A DNA stretch of 17,136 nt from JAADHY01 sp964428935 (GCA_964428935.1 CAYSAG010000088.1:1-17136); one strand, 5' to 3'. Positions 6,829 to 15,893 are shown, counted from the stretch's first letter. The notes: generated by a model not told the origin, from the letters alone. Translations and numbers: made by a program.

Positions 6829-8381
6829 GGAGGGCGTTGGCGGTTCGGGCGGCGTTGCGTCGGCTGGTTGTCGTGCTGGTCTTGCTGCTGGCCGTCGCGC
6901 CGGCGTTGTCGCTGGTGGTGGCCACAGTGGGTGAGCCTGCCACGCAGCCTCTCTGCACCAGAGCGTTCGTCCGGGCGACCCGAGACACGCTGCTGCTGGG
7001 CGCCGGCGTCTGGCTGCTGTCGGTTTCGGTCGGCTTGCCGGCCGGGCTGTTGTCGGCACTCTACCGCTTCCGCGGCCGCGAACCGCTCCTTCTGCTGCAA
7101 GCTTTGCCGTTGCTGCTGCCTTCGTTTCTGCCGTGCATTGGCTGGAGCAACCTGGCGGCCAGCGGGCTGTTTTCGAGGTTTCCTGTCTGGGACGCTTGGC
7201 TCGGTTGCGTCTGGGTGCTCGGACTGCAGGCGGTTCCGCTGCCGCTGTTTGCGGCGTGGGCGGCTTGTCAGAACCTGACCGCCTCGCAAGTGGACGCGGC
7301 TCGGCTGCACGGTGGCGAGCGGTTGGTCGTGGCGCTGGCCGCTCGAGCCGCCGCACCCGCGGCCGTCCTGGCCGGGCTGCTGGCGGGCGTTCTCAGTTTG
7401 TCCGACCCTGGTGCGCCGCTCATTCTGAGCTGCCGCTCTGTGGCCGTCGAAATTCGGACCAGCTTTGCGGCGCTGTTCGACTACGGACTGGCGTCGCGTC
7501 AGTGTCTGGCCCTGGCCGCGCTCGTGCTGGTGCTGACGGCGCCGGTGCTGGTCTTTGGACTGCGTCGACTGTCTGCGGCCGTGCTGGCCCGACAAACTCG
7601 GGCGGTTCGGCCGCGGTCTCACCCGTTGCTCGGGCGTCTGACCGCTGCGCTGTTGCTGGTTCTGCTGTTGGCCAACGTGGTCCTGCCGTCGCTGGGGTTG
7701 TGTTTGCCCGTGGTTCGAGCGCCCGAGTACTTTCCGCGGGCGTTGCAGAAGGTGGCGGAGACGGCGGCGCCGACGGCGGTGTTCACGGGCGGAGCGGGAC
7801 TGGTGGCCGTGGTGCTGGCGACCGGTTTGGCTTGGGCGGTGCGGAACGACGGCCCTCTTCGCGCGTTCGTCCTGGGGACGCTGTTGGCCGCCTTCGCGTT
7901 GCCTTCGGCGCTGGGAGCCATTGGCGTGGTTCGACTGGCTACGTACGCGCCGCCTGAGTGGGACTGGCTGACTCGGAGTCAACTGACCGTAGCGCTGGTC
8001 CTTGGCCTGCGGTTCCTGCCCGTGGCCACGGTGGCGCTGCTGCGGGGCGTGGGCAGCTTGTCGCCGTCGTGGCTGGAGGTGGGACGGGTGCACGGGGTCG
8101 GCAGCGGGCGGTTGTTCGTTCGCGTCGTCTTGCCGCTGCTGACGCCGGCGCTGGCCGTGGGTTTTCTGCTGGTGGCGGTCTTGTCGGCGGCCGACGTCAC
8201 CACCACTCACCTGCTCCAGCCACCGGGCACGCAGTCGCTGACCGTTGCCATTTTCACGGTCATGGCCAACAGCCCCGAGGGACTGGTCGCGTCGCTGTGC
8301 TTGTTGAACCTGCTGGTGGTGGTCGCGTTGCTGGTCCTGTTGTCGCAAGTGGGGCGGCTGGGAGGGAGGAGGCTTTCGTGA
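6825..8381 (+). CDS. ABC importer permease, two fused TM domains (FbpB/ThiP-like)
   Basis: This 518-residue inner-membrane permease forms the translocation channel. GTG at 6825 is chosen because it overlaps the receptor's stop as GTGA, pointing to translational coupling; the upstream GTG at 6807 would give a longer overlap. The protein begins with a basic stretch and TM1 (LVVVLVLLLAVAPALSLVVA) and consists of two homologous halves of about six helices. The cytoplasmic coupling (EAA) loops are recognisable: VDAARLHGGERLVVALAARAAAP in half 1, degenerate, and EVGRVHGVGSGRLFVRVVLP in half 2, closer to consensus (G then LP). About 520 residues with both halves in one chain is the normal length for FbpB and ThiP. 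It ends overlapping the ATPase start by GTGA (8378-8381). Confidence 0.9.
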   Translation: MRRALAVRAALRRLVVVLVLLLAVAPALSLVVATVGEPATQPLCTRAFVRATRDTLLLGAGVWLLSVSVGLPAGLLSALYRFRGREPLLLLQALPLLLPSFLPCIGWSNLAASGLFSRFPVWDAWLGCVWVLGLQAVPLPLFAAWAACQNLTASQVDAARLHGGERLVVALAARAAAPAAVLAGLLAGVLSLSDPGAPLILSCRSVAVEIRTSFAALFDYGLASRQCLALAALVLVLTAPVLVFGLRRLSAAVLARQTRAVRPRSHPLLGRLTAALLLVLLLANVVLPSLGLCLPVVRAPEYFPRALQKVAETAAPTAVFTGGAGLVAVVLATGLAWAVRNDGPLRAFVLGTLLAAFALPSALGAIGVVRLATYAPPEWDWLTRSQLTVALVLGLRFLPVATVALLRGVGSLSPSWLEVGRVHGVGSGRLFVRVVLPLLTPALAVGFLLVAVLSAADVTTTHLLQPPGTQSLTVAIFTVMANSPEGLVASLCLLNLLVVVALLVLLSQVGRLGGRRLS

Positions 8382-9127
8382 GCGTGTTGGTTCGGTGTCG
8401 CGGAGTGGTCTGCCGGCTGGGCGGGCAGACGGTGCTGGACCGGCTGGACTTCGAGCTGCAGTCCGGTGAGGCCGTCGCGTTGCTCGGGCCGTCGGGCTGT
8501 GGCAAGTCGACGCTGCTGCGAGTGGTTGCGGGGCTGGAAGTGCCCGAGCAGGGGGAGGTGTTGGTCGAGGGTCGGCCGGCGACGCGCGACGGGCGACTGC
8601 TCGTGCCGCCTCACCGACGCAGCCTGGCGCTGCTCTTTCAGGACCTCGCACTCTGGCCCAACCTGACCGTGGCGGGGAACGTTCGGCTGGGGCTGTCTGG
8701 TTTGCGGCTGTCGGCGGCGGAGAGGCGGCGTCGAGTCGACCAGGCACTGCGTTTGTGCGAAATTGCCGAGCTGGCCGACCGCCGACCCGGCACGCTGTCC
8801 GGCGGGCAGCAGCAGCGGGTCGCCCTGGCTCGAGCTCTGGCGGTTCGTCCGAAACTGTTGCTGCTGGACGAACCGTTCGGCGGACTGGACCCGCTGACCA
8901 AGCAGTCGCTCCTGCAGCAAGTGGCTCGGCTTCGCTCCGAGCTGGGCTGGGCGTTGGTGCTGGTGACTCACGACAGTTTCGAGGCGGTCGAGCTGTGCGA
9001 CGAGCTGGCCGTGCTAGACGGCGGGCGAATTGTGGAGCGGGTGTCGCTGCGGCAGTCGGCCGAGCGGGTTCGGACTCCGCTGGCCAAGGCGTTCCTGCAC
9101 ACGCTGTCGGCGGGCCGGTCAGGCTGA
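8378..9127 (+). CDS. ABC importer ATP-binding protein (FbpC/PotA-type)
   Basis: This 249-residue cytoplasmic ATPase powers the importer. GTG at 8378 overlaps the permease stop and is preceded by a purine-rich GGGAGGGAGGAGG (8360-8372), a strong ribosome site. Every nucleotide-binding motif is intact: Walker A GPSGCGKST at 37-45, Q-loop Gln89 (LLFQDLALWPNLTV), signature LSGGQQQR from residue 140, Walker B LLLLDEP at 160-166 and the H-loop His198 (VTHDS). WPNLTVAGNV after the Q-loop is typical of the Fe(III)/spermidine/thiamine importer ATPases. It lacks the C-terminal regulatory (TOBE) extension present in FbpC and PotA, ending about 50 residues after the H-loop, a length more like ThiQ. Last gene of the three-gene operon. 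Confidence 0.93.
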   Translation: MSVLVRCRGVVCRLGGQTVLDRLDFELQSGEAVALLGPSGCGKSTLLRVVAGLEVPEQGEVLVEGRPATRDGRLLVPPHRRSLALLFQDLALWPNLTVAGNVRLGLSGLRLSAAERRRRVDQALRLCEIAELADRRPGTLSGGQQQRVALARALAVRPKLLLLDEPFGGLDPLTKQSLLQQVARLRSELGWALVLVTHDSFEAVELCDELAVLDGGRIVERVSLRQSAERVRTPLAKAFLHTLSAGRSG

Positions 9128-9431
9128 CGTTTGAGGGACGCCGTGCGCCGAGGGCGGTCGAGGGGGAAAGAGGCGGGTCCGGCCGGCGGCGTGTCTGAGG
9201 TTCGGGCGCTGGAGTCCCACGAGGCTGTCCGCTGCGCTCCGGATTTTCCGTCGCCGCGTCGTCCGCTCAGACTAACGGTCCGGCCCGCGACGTGGTAACC
9301 TTCGTGCTGACGGGGTCGAAGAGTCCGACCGGCTTGGAGCGATTGGGAAGACAGAGGCTTTCGGACCCGACACGGGTTTGCAAGGGGAGTCTGGTCAGCC
9401 GGACAGTGCTTTGAAGAGGCGAATCGGTTTC
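9128..9431 (+). other. Intergenic region upstream of the P-type ATPase
   Basis: This 304-base stretch has no gene-like frame. Near the ATPase start is a small imperfect dyad, GTCTGG (9389-9394) with CCGGAC (9399-9404). I see no recognisable MerR-type (ZntR/CueR) or ArsR/SmtB operator, no clear -35/-10 pair and no T-tract terminator after the importer operon. Continued transcription from the importer operon into the ATPase therefore cannot be excluded. Confidence 0.5.
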
Positions 9432-11675
9432 ATGAGCGAGCCGACCGACCGACTGCAGTTTCGAATTCGTGGCATGGACTGCGCCGAAGAGGTGGCGGCG
9501 CTGAAGCGTGAAGTGGGGCCGCTGGTGGGCGGCGAGCAGAACCTGAGCTTCGACTTGTTGGACGGGCGAATGACCGTCGAGCGTTGCCCGGAGGGTGTGT
9601 CGGCCGAGGCAATTTGCCAGGCGGTGGCTCGAGCGGGTTTGCAAGCCGAACTGGTGCGGCCTGGGGAAGAAAGCGGCGAGCGTTTGACCTTCTGGCAGCG
9701 TCACGGCCGGCTGGTCATGACCGTGGCCAGCGGTCTGCTCACGGCCGCCGGGTTTGCCGTACACGCCGTCGAGGCAGGCGGTGTTCTGCCGGCGCTGGCC
9801 GGCGGTGAGGCCGGCGGCACACCCTACCCGGTGACCAGCGTGGTGTTGTACTTGCTGGCGGCGGTGTGCGGCGGTTGGTTCGTCGTTCCGAAGGCTTGGG
9901 CGGCCGCGCGGCGGCTGCGGGCCGACATGAACTTGCTCATGACCGTCGCGGTGGTCGGAGCGGTGGTCATTGGTGAATGGTTCGAGGCGGCGACGGTGGT
10001 CTTCTTGTTTTCGCTGGCGCTGCTGTTGGAGTCGTGGAGCGTGGAGCGGTCGCGTCGGGCCATTCGAGCACTGATGGACCTGTCGCCGCCGGTGGCTCGG
10101 GTCGTCTCGGACGGACAGACCCACGAGCGGCCGGTGGAGGAGGTGGCGGTTGGCAGCCTGGTGTCCGTCCGTCCGTGGGAGAAAATTCCGTTGGACGGCG
10201 TGGTGGTGGAGGGAGCGACCTCCGTCAACCAGGCTCCCATTACCGGCGAGTCCGCTGCCGTGCCCAAGAAACCGGGCGACTCGGTCTACGCCGGCACCAT
10301 TAACCAACAGGGCGCGTTCACGTTCCGGACCACCCGTCCGGCTCGCGACACCACACTGGCTCGAATCATTCACTTGGTGGAGGAAGCCCACTCGCGGCGA
10401 GCGCCCAGTGAGCAGTGGGTGGAACGCTTCGCTCGACGCTACACTCCGGCCATGATGGCCTTGGCCCTGGCCATTGCCGTGGTTCCGCCCTTGTGGTTCG
10501 GCGGCGCGTGGACCGACTGGTTCTACCAGGGGCTGGTCATTCTGGTGATTGCTTGTCCGTGTGCGTTGGTCATTTCGACTCCGGTCAGCATTGTGGCGGG
10601 ACTTGCGTCGGCGGCTCGGGCGGGAGTGCTCATCAAGGGCGGCGTGTACCTGGAGACGCCGGCTCGGCTAAGGGCCGTGGCAATCGACAAGACCGGCACG
10701 CTGACTTTCGGCCAGCCCACCGTGCAAACGGTCGTGCCGCTGAACGAGCACACGGAGACCGAGCTGCTGGAACGGGCGGCGGCGTTGGAGTCGCACAGCA
10801 ACCACCCGCTGGCGCGAGCCATTTTGCGACGCGCCGAAGAGCTGGGCGTCCGCGTGCGGCCGGCCGAGCAGTTCCAGTCGATTCAGGGGAAAGGGGCCAA
10901 AGGACTGATTGACGGTCGGCCCTTCTGGATTGGTAGCCACCGACTCATGCACGAAATGGGACAGGAAACGCCGGCCGTGCACGAGCGGACGTTGGAGCTG
11001 GAGGACGAGGGACATTCGGTCGTTGCCATTGGAAACGACCAACACGTTTGCGGGCTGATTACGGTGGCCGACGGCGTTCGGCCAGCCGCTCCGGCTGCCG
11101 TGCGAGCCCTCAAGGACGCCGGAGTCCGACACGTGGTCATGCTCACCGGCGACAACGAAGGCACGGCTCAGGCCGTGGCCAAAGCGGTGGGTGTGGACGA
11201 GGTGCGAGCGGAGCTGTTGCCGGAGGACAAGGTGCGAGCCGTCGAGGAGCTGGTCAACAAGTACCGCTACGTGGCCATGGTCGGCGACGGCGTCAACGAC
11301 GCGCCGGCCATGGCCGCTGCCACGCTGGGAATTGCCATGGGTGCCGTCGGCTCGGACGCCGCCATTGAAACGGCCGACGTGGCCCTCATGACCGACGACT
11401 TGGCCCGACTGCCGTGGCTCATTCGACACTCGACTCGAACCCTGCGAACCATTCGCCAGAACATTACGTTCGCTCTGGGCGTGAAGGCCGTGTTCATGGC
11501 CTTGGCCTTGGCCAAGCTGGCCACGTTGTGGATGGCCATTGCCGCCGACATGGGCGCTTCGCTGCTGGTCATTTTCAACAGCTTGCGTTTGCTTCGGCCG
11601 GCGGAGTGGTCCGGTGAGAGTCGACCAGCGCCAGAGGCACAGTCCGCGACGGGCAACCACGCTGCTGTAGACTGA
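9432..11675 (+). CDS. zntA: P1B-2-type heavy-metal translocating ATPase (Zn/Cd/Pb exporter)
   Basis: This inner-membrane pump (747 aa from ATG 9432) uses ATP to export soft divalent metals. A TTG at 9378 in the same frame would add 18 residues; ATG is preferred because the N-terminal metal-binding (HMA) fold starts soon after it. That domain has GMDCAEE (Cys17), keeping only the first Cys of the usual CxxC, as many ZntA/CadA relatives do. Other motifs in order: TGES 271-274 (actuator), CPC 375-377 in the metal-site helix, DKTGTLT with phosphorylated Asp419, HP with His458 in the nucleotide domain, GDGVND 618-623. The P1B-2 signature is present: Lys685 (GVKAVFMA) and Asp706 (ADMGASLLV), 21 residues apart as in E. 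coli ZntA (Lys693/Asp714). Zn, Cd and Pb specificity follows from that signature. No adjacent metalloregulator is visible. Confidence 0.94.
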   Translation: MSEPTDRLQFRIRGMDCAEEVAALKREVGPLVGGEQNLSFDLLDGRMTVERCPEGVSAEAICQAVARAGLQAELVRPGEESGERLTFWQRHGRLVMTVASGLLTAAGFAVHAVEAGGVLPALAGGEAGGTPYPVTSVVLYLLAAVCGGWFVVPKAWAAARRLRADMNLLMTVAVVGAVVIGEWFEAATVVFLFSLALLLESWSVERSRRAIRALMDLSPPVARVVSDGQTHERPVEEVAVGSLVSVRPWEKIPLDGVVVEGATSVNQAPITGESAAVPKKPGDSVYAGTINQQGAFTFRTTRPARDTTLARIIHLVEEAHSRRAPSEQWVERFARRYTPAMMALALAIAVVPPLWFGGAWTDWFYQGLVILVIACPCALVISTPVSIVAGLASAARAGVLIKGGVYLETPARLRAVAIDKTGTLTFGQPTVQTVVPLNEHTETELLERAAALESHSNHPLARAILRRAEELGVRVRPAEQFQSIQGKGAKGLIDGRPFWIGSHRLMHEMGQETPAVHERTLELEDEGHSVVAIGNDQHVCGLITVADGVRPAAPAAVRALKDAGVRHVVMLTGDNEGTAQAVAKAVGVDEVRAELLPEDKVRAVEELVNKYRYVAMVGDGVNDAPAMAAATLGIAMGAVGSDAAIETADVALMTDDLARLPWLIRHSTRTLRTIRQNITFALGVKAVFMALALAKLATLWMAIAADMGASLLVIFNSLRLLRPAEWSGESRPAPEAQSATGNHAAVD

Positions 11676-11707
11676 ACGGCTTCGCGGCGGCTCCCGTTGC
11701 AGCTCGT

Positions 11708-13072
11708 CTACGAACTCGAGCCGCTCGGCACCGGCGGCGGCTGCTTTCTGTAGCTGAGGTCGAGCAGTTCGACGGGGTGAGCGACCCACAGAGGCCGGCC
11801 GGCTTCACGCAACGCGGCTTGAATTTGGAGAGCACAACCGGCATTGGCCGTGACGACCGCTTGAGCCCCCGACTCGAGAATCTGTTCCGCCTTCCTTTTT
11901 CCCAAGCGGTCGGCCATTTCCGGTTCGGTCAGATTGTAGCTGCCGGCCGCACCGCAGCAAACGTCCGACTCGGGCAGGTCCAGCACCTCCAGCTCGGGAA
12001 CGGACGCCAGTAACTGACGGGGCGGTGAGGTGACTCGTTGGGCGTGAGCCAAGTGGCAAGCGTCGTCGTACACGACTCGCAGCGGCAACGGTCCTTCCGG
12101 CCGCTCAAAACCCAGCTCCACCAGAAACTCGTGGACGTCCCGAACCCGCTCGGCCAATCGGTTCAACAAGTCCCTGTCGTCCGGCCGGGCGCTGACGTCC
12201 ACTGCCAAGTGCGGGTACTCTTTCAGCATGGCTCCGCACCCGGCCACGTTCACCACCACTGCGTCCGTCTGCTCGGCCAACAGAGCTTCGGCGTTCTGCC
12301 GAGCCAATTCCAGGGCCGCCTGCCCTTCGCCGTTGTGGTAATGAATGGCACCGCAACAGACCTGCGTTCGGGGCACCACCACCTCGCACCCGTTTCGTTG
12401 CAAGACCCGGGCCGTCGCCCAGTGGACGTGCCGAAACAGCACGTCGGCGACGCAGCCGGTGAACAGGGCCACTCGAGCTCGTCGGCGACCCTCCGCCGGC
12501 AGCACGGTCGGCAGCGCAGGCGGTTGGCGACGCAGCCTCGGCAGCAAACGGTACATTCGCTGCAGCAGCGGGGGCAGCAACGAGACCGCTCCCGTCCACT
12601 CCAACACGCGGTCGAGCCGCAGCAGTTGGAGCACGCGAGCCGGCAGCAAAGCCCAGCGCAGCCGGGCCGGCTTCGGAAACAGCTCGAACAACACCACCCG
12701 TTCCAGTCCTGAAAGGCTCGGCTCGCCGCGTCGGGCCTTCCACGCTTCCAGTTGCAGTCGGAACGGCTCCAACAGCCGTCCGTACTGCACGCCGGACGGA
12801 CAAGCCGTCTCGCAGGCGCGGCAGTCCAAACACAACTGCAAGTGCCGTTGGACTTTCTCCGTGGGCTCCAGCCGACCGTCGGCAATGGCTCGCATGAGGT
12901 AAATTCGGCCGCGTGGGCTGTCGTTCTCGTCGGCCGTTTCCAGGTAGGTCGGGCACGACGACGTGCACAAGCCACAGTGCACGCACAGCAGGAAGCACGT
13001 GTAGTCCAGCCCGGTTCCGGGACGCGTGCCGTCCAGGACACCGGTTTGACTTGTCCGTTCCACCGCAGTCAT
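11708..13072 (-). CDS. glcF: Glycolate oxidase iron-sulfur subunit GlcF
   Basis: This is the electron-transfer subunit of the GlcDEF glycolate oxidase, which oxidises glycolate to glyoxylate at the membrane. ATG at 13072 gives 454 residues; a TTG at 13117, two bases after the glcE stop, would add 15 residues without an obvious ribosome site. Two 4Fe-4S ferredoxin motifs are near the N-terminus: CVHCGLCTSSCP (Cys30, 33, 36, 40) and CLDCRACETACP (Cys81, 84, 87, 91). Two cysteine-rich CCG domains follow: CCGAIHYHNGE with a later NVAGCGAML, and DVCCGAAGSYN with TANAGCALQI, ending AHPVELLDLSYR. Length and architecture match GlcF. It is the last gene of the operon, stops with TAG, and converges on the P-type ATPase with only 32 bases between stops. 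Confidence 0.95.
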   Translation of the reverse strand: MTAVERTSQTGVLDGTRPGTGLDYTCFLLCVHCGLCTSSCPTYLETADENDSPRGRIYLMRAIADGRLEPTEKVQRHLQLCLDCRACETACPSGVQYGRLLEPFRLQLEAWKARRGEPSLSGLERVVLFELFPKPARLRWALLPARVLQLLRLDRVLEWTGAVSLLPPLLQRMYRLLPRLRRQPPALPTVLPAEGRRRARVALFTGCVADVLFRHVHWATARVLQRNGCEVVVPRTQVCCGAIHYHNGEGQAALELARQNAEALLAEQTDAVVVNVAGCGAMLKEYPHLAVDVSARPDDRDLLNRLAERVRDVHEFLVELGFERPEGPLPLRVVYDDACHLAHAQRVTSPPRQLLASVPELEVLDLPESDVCCGAAGSYNLTEPEMADRLGKRKAEQILESGAQAVVTANAGCALQIQAALREAGRPLWVAHPVELLDLSYRKQPPPVPSGSSS

Positions 13073-13118
13073 GAAGCGTCCGTCAAGTCGTTGGCAGCGA
13101 CCGTGCTCTTTGCCCAAG

Positions 13119-14399
13119 TCAGCTTTCGGCGGCCGAGCACGGAACGCCGTCTTGGTTCACCGGTTGGTCGACGAAGACTCCCGGGTTGAGCACGTTGTAC
13201 GGGTCGAAGGTTTGTTTCAGTTTTCTCATGAGGGTCCACGAGGGCGACGGAGGTCCCCAGACGGGCAGCCGACGTTTCCACCGCGGGTCGCACTGCAGCA
13301 CAATGAGTCGACCGGAGCCGGCTTCGGCCTGTTTTCGGAGCGGCCGCAGAATGCGTTCGGCGTCTTCGGGACGGACCGTCTCTTCGGGCAAGTGTCCGAC
13401 GACGACTCCGTTGCCGGCGTGAGCTTGCACGGCCACTCCCAACTGCGACGCCTGCTCCGCAAACCGCACCGTGGCCGACGGACGCAGGCTGGCCTGGAAC
13501 GAGGCCGGGTCGTCGGAAAACGTGGCGTACTCGGTCAAGACCGTCCACAGAGCGGCCGTCGCCTTTTCCGTCACCACCTGCACGCTTTTCGGCCGACAGT
13601 GGTCCAGCTCCTCGCGGACCTTCTGCACCTGCCACCGACACTCCTCGCTCAGCCCTTCGAACCCGACAGCCAATACGACCCCGTCGGTCGGCAGGTCCAG
13701 CCTGGCCTCGCTCACCACGCTGGCCGCCGCTCGTCCGTTGAGCAGCTCCAGCGCAACCGGCCGCGTGGCCGACGTCACCAGCAGCTCCAGCGCCCGGTCC
13801 GCCTGCTCGAACCGCTCAAACACAAACCACACGAACGCGTCTTGCTCGGGCAACGGCTTCAGCCGCAACGTGACTTGAGTCAACACGGCCAACGTGCCCA
13901 ACGACCCGACCAGCAGCTTGCCCAAGTCGTAGCCGGCCACGTTCTTCACCACCCGGCCGCCGGCTTTGAAAACGCGACCCGAACCGTCGACGGCCGAAAC
14001 GCCCAAGACGTAGTCCCGCCAGGTGCCGTGAGCGAACCGACGCGGTCCGCTGGTGTTCGTGGCCACGGCTCCGCCCACTGTGGCGCGGTGGGGCTGAGCG
14101 ACGTCGACCGGCACGCGCTGGTTGTTCGCTCGCAAAACCTCAGCCAGCCGTTCGAACCGAACCCCGGCCTCCACCGTCACCGTCATGTCCTCGACCGGGT
14201 AGTCGACAATGGAGTCCAGCGAGGTGAGGTCGAGCAGCACCGACGACTCCGGCCGCTCGAACCCGAAATGCAGGGCCGTCCGTCCGCCCACGGCGGTCAG
14301 CGGCCGGCGAGGTCCGTCGGCGTTGGCGCGGACGAACCGAGCCAACTCGCTGGCCGTCGCGGGCCGAAACTCGTTGTCGGCTTGGCTGGTCGTGGTCAT
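13119..14399 (-). CDS. glcE: Glycolate oxidase FAD-binding subunit GlcE
   Basis: This is the accessory flavin-binding subunit of glycolate oxidase. ATG at 14399 gives 426 residues. The N-terminal half is a PCMH-type FAD-binding domain: LTAVGGRTALHFG (34-46), VDYPVEDMTVTVEAGV (65-80), QPHRATVGGAVATNTSGPRR (102-121) and the Gly-rich VVKNVAGYDLGKLLVGSLGTL (150-170). It is shorter than GlcD and lacks the full FAD-oxidase C-terminal domain. The C-terminal segment (KLKQTFDPYNVLNPGVFV) is the usual end of this family. It sits 72 bases after glcD and 46 bases before the glcF ATG, the standard D-E-F order. Confidence 0.94.
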   Translation of the reverse strand: MTTTSQADNEFRPATASELARFVRANADGPRRPLTAVGGRTALHFGFERPESSVLLDLTSLDSIVDYPVEDMTVTVEAGVRFERLAEVLRANNQRVPVDVAQPHRATVGGAVATNTSGPRRFAHGTWRDYVLGVSAVDGSGRVFKAGGRVVKNVAGYDLGKLLVGSLGTLAVLTQVTLRLKPLPEQDAFVWFVFERFEQADRALELLVTSATRPVALELLNGRAAASVVSEARLDLPTDGVVLAVGFEGLSEECRWQVQKVREELDHCRPKSVQVVTEKATAALWTVLTEYATFSDDPASFQASLRPSATVRFAEQASQLGVAVQAHAGNGVVVGHLPEETVRPEDAERILRPLRKQAEAGSGRLIVLQCDPRWKRRLPVWGPPSPSWTLMRKLKQTFDPYNVLNPGVFVDQPVNQDGVPCSAAES

Positions 14400-14471
14400 T
14401 GTTTGAGTTCTCGGAGTGCGCCGACCTGTGGCCGCGCCAGGCTGGAGCGAAGCACGAAGACACTAACCGTT

Positions 14472-15893
14472 TCAGTTTGGAAGGGCCTTCTTCGGGTTGC
14501 ACAGTCCTCGCGGATTGAACACGGCCCGAACGGCCGACATGACCTGCAGGTCGTTCGGGTCGAACAGGCTGGACAGGAACCGCAGCTTCTCGACACCAAT
14601 GCCGTGCTCCCCGGTCACCGTTCCGCCGAACTCCACGCACTTGGCCAGAATCTCTTCGCTGGCCTGCAGCGCTCGCCCGACCTGCTCCCGGTCTCGGTCG
14701 TCGAACAGCAAAATCGGGTGAATGTTTCCGTCGCCGGCGTGAAAGACGTTGACAATGCGAATGCCGTAACGTTGGCTGCATTCGGCAATGAACTCCAGAA
14801 TGTCCGGCAGCCGGGTGCGCGGCACAACGCCGTCCTGGGTGCAAAAGCTACTGCCGAACCGGCCAATGGCTCCGAAGGCTTGCTTCCGACACTTCCACAA
14901 CAGTTGGCGTTCCTCTTCCGTTCGAGCGCGTCGGACTTCGCGAGCTCCGTGCTGGTGGCACAGCGCTTCAATGCGTTCCGCTTCGGCGTCCACGCCGGCC
15001 TCCAGCCCGTCCACTTCAATCAACGCCACCGCTCCTGTCTCCGGTGGGAAGCCGAAGTGGTAAGCCGCTTCGACCACGCGAATGAATTCGCGGTCCATCA
15101 TTTCCATGGCTGCGGGAATCATGCCGGCGGCAATGATGCTGCTAATGCACCGACTGGCGTCGCGCACCGTGTCGAAAACGGCCAGCAAGGTCCGGTAGGC
15201 AGCGGGGTCGCGAGTGAGACGGACAATGGCTTTCGTGCAAATGCCCAGCGTCCCCTCGCTGCCGACAAACAGGCCCGTCAGGTCGTACCCGGCCAGCGGC
15301 TCGGTCACGCCGCCCAATTGGACAACAGCCCCGTCCGGCAAGACGACCTCCAAACCCAGCACGTGGTTGGCCGTCACGCCGTACTTCAGTGTGTGAGGTC
15401 CGCCGGCGTTGGCCGCCACGTTGCCTCCCAACGTGCACGCTCCCTGGCTGGACGGGTCCGGCGCGTAGTGGTAGCCGCTGCCCTTCAGGTAGCGGTTCAG
15501 TTGAGCGTTGACGACGCCCGTTTCGACCACCGCGTACCGGTCTCGCAAGTTGACTTCCAGAATGCGACGCAGCCGAGTCAGCGAAATCAGCACCGCTCCG
15601 TCAAGCGGCAGCGTTCCGCCGGCCAAGCCCGTCCCCGCCCCTCGCGGCACGAAAGGAATGTCAAACCGGTCGCACAGCCGCACAACGGCCGACACTTGCT
15701 GGGTCGAGGTGGGAAAGACGACAGCCCGCGGCAGACACTTCTCCACCGTGTAGGCGTCGCACTCGTAAACCAAGCGTTCGTCCGAATCGGTCAGCAGACC
15801 GTCCGGCCCAACGACCTCGCGCAGCGCGTCCACGAATTCGGGGGGCAGAGCGGGAACGTCCGAAACAACTGGGCTGTCTGAACCGACAGGCAT
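14472..15893 (-). CDS. glcD: Glycolate oxidase catalytic FAD subunit GlcD
   Basis: This is the catalytic FAD flavoprotein that oxidises glycolate (or another 2-hydroxy acid such as D-lactate) to the 2-oxo acid. I start it at ATG 15893 (473 aa). The open frame runs on to 16097, but that Arg/Gly-rich extension includes the tandem 24-bp repeat and has no family match. The FAD domain shows PRGAGTGLAGG (83-93), APDPSSQGACTLGGNVAANAGG (145-166) and LFVGSEGTLGICT. The C-terminal oxidase domain shows NVFHAGDGNIHP, TVTGEHGIGVEKL and ends FNPRGLCNPKKALPN, all diagnostic of the GlcD/FAD-linked oxidase C family. glcE and glcF follow, so glycolate rather than D-lactate is the likely substrate. Confidence 0.95.
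   Translation of the reverse strand: MPVGSDSPVVSDVPALPPEFVDALREVVGPDGLLTDSDERLVYECDAYTVEKCLPRAVVFPTSTQQVSAVVRLCDRFDIPFVPRGAGTGLAGGTLPLDGAVLISLTRLRRILEVNLRDRYAVVETGVVNAQLNRYLKGSGYHYAPDPSSQGACTLGGNVAANAGGPHTLKYGVTANHVLGLEVVLPDGAVVQLGGVTEPLAGYDLTGLFVGSEGTLGICTKAIVRLTRDPAAYRTLLAVFDTVRDASRCISSIIAAGMIPAAMEMMDREFIRVVEAAYHFGFPPETGAVALIEVDGLEAGVDAEAERIEALCHQHGAREVRRARTEEERQLLWKCRKQAFGAIGRFGSSFCTQDGVVPRTRLPDILEFIAECSQRYGIRIVNVFHAGDGNIHPILLFDDRDREQVGRALQASEEILAKCVEFGGTVTGEHGIGVEKLRFLSSLFDPNDLQVMSAVRAVFNPRGLCNPKKALPN

Noticed and set aside
5842..7356. A 504-codon minus-strand frame opposite the substrate-binding protein gene
   Set aside because: Same shadow composition (Arg/Pro/Gln-rich), no signal or domain, and it is covered by recognisable plus-strand genes.
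6753..8747. A 664-codon minus-strand frame opposite the permease and ATPase genes
   Set aside because: Its translation is low-complexity Arg/Gln/His/Pro-rich, typical of antisense shadow frames. The plus strand encodes a complete ABC permease and ATPase.
13071..15881. A 936-codon plus-strand open frame antisense to glcD, glcE and the glcF start
   Set aside because: It is a shadow of high-GC coding sequence on the other strand. Its translation is rich in Arg, Gln, His and Val with no domain, and the three minus-strand genes have full family matches.
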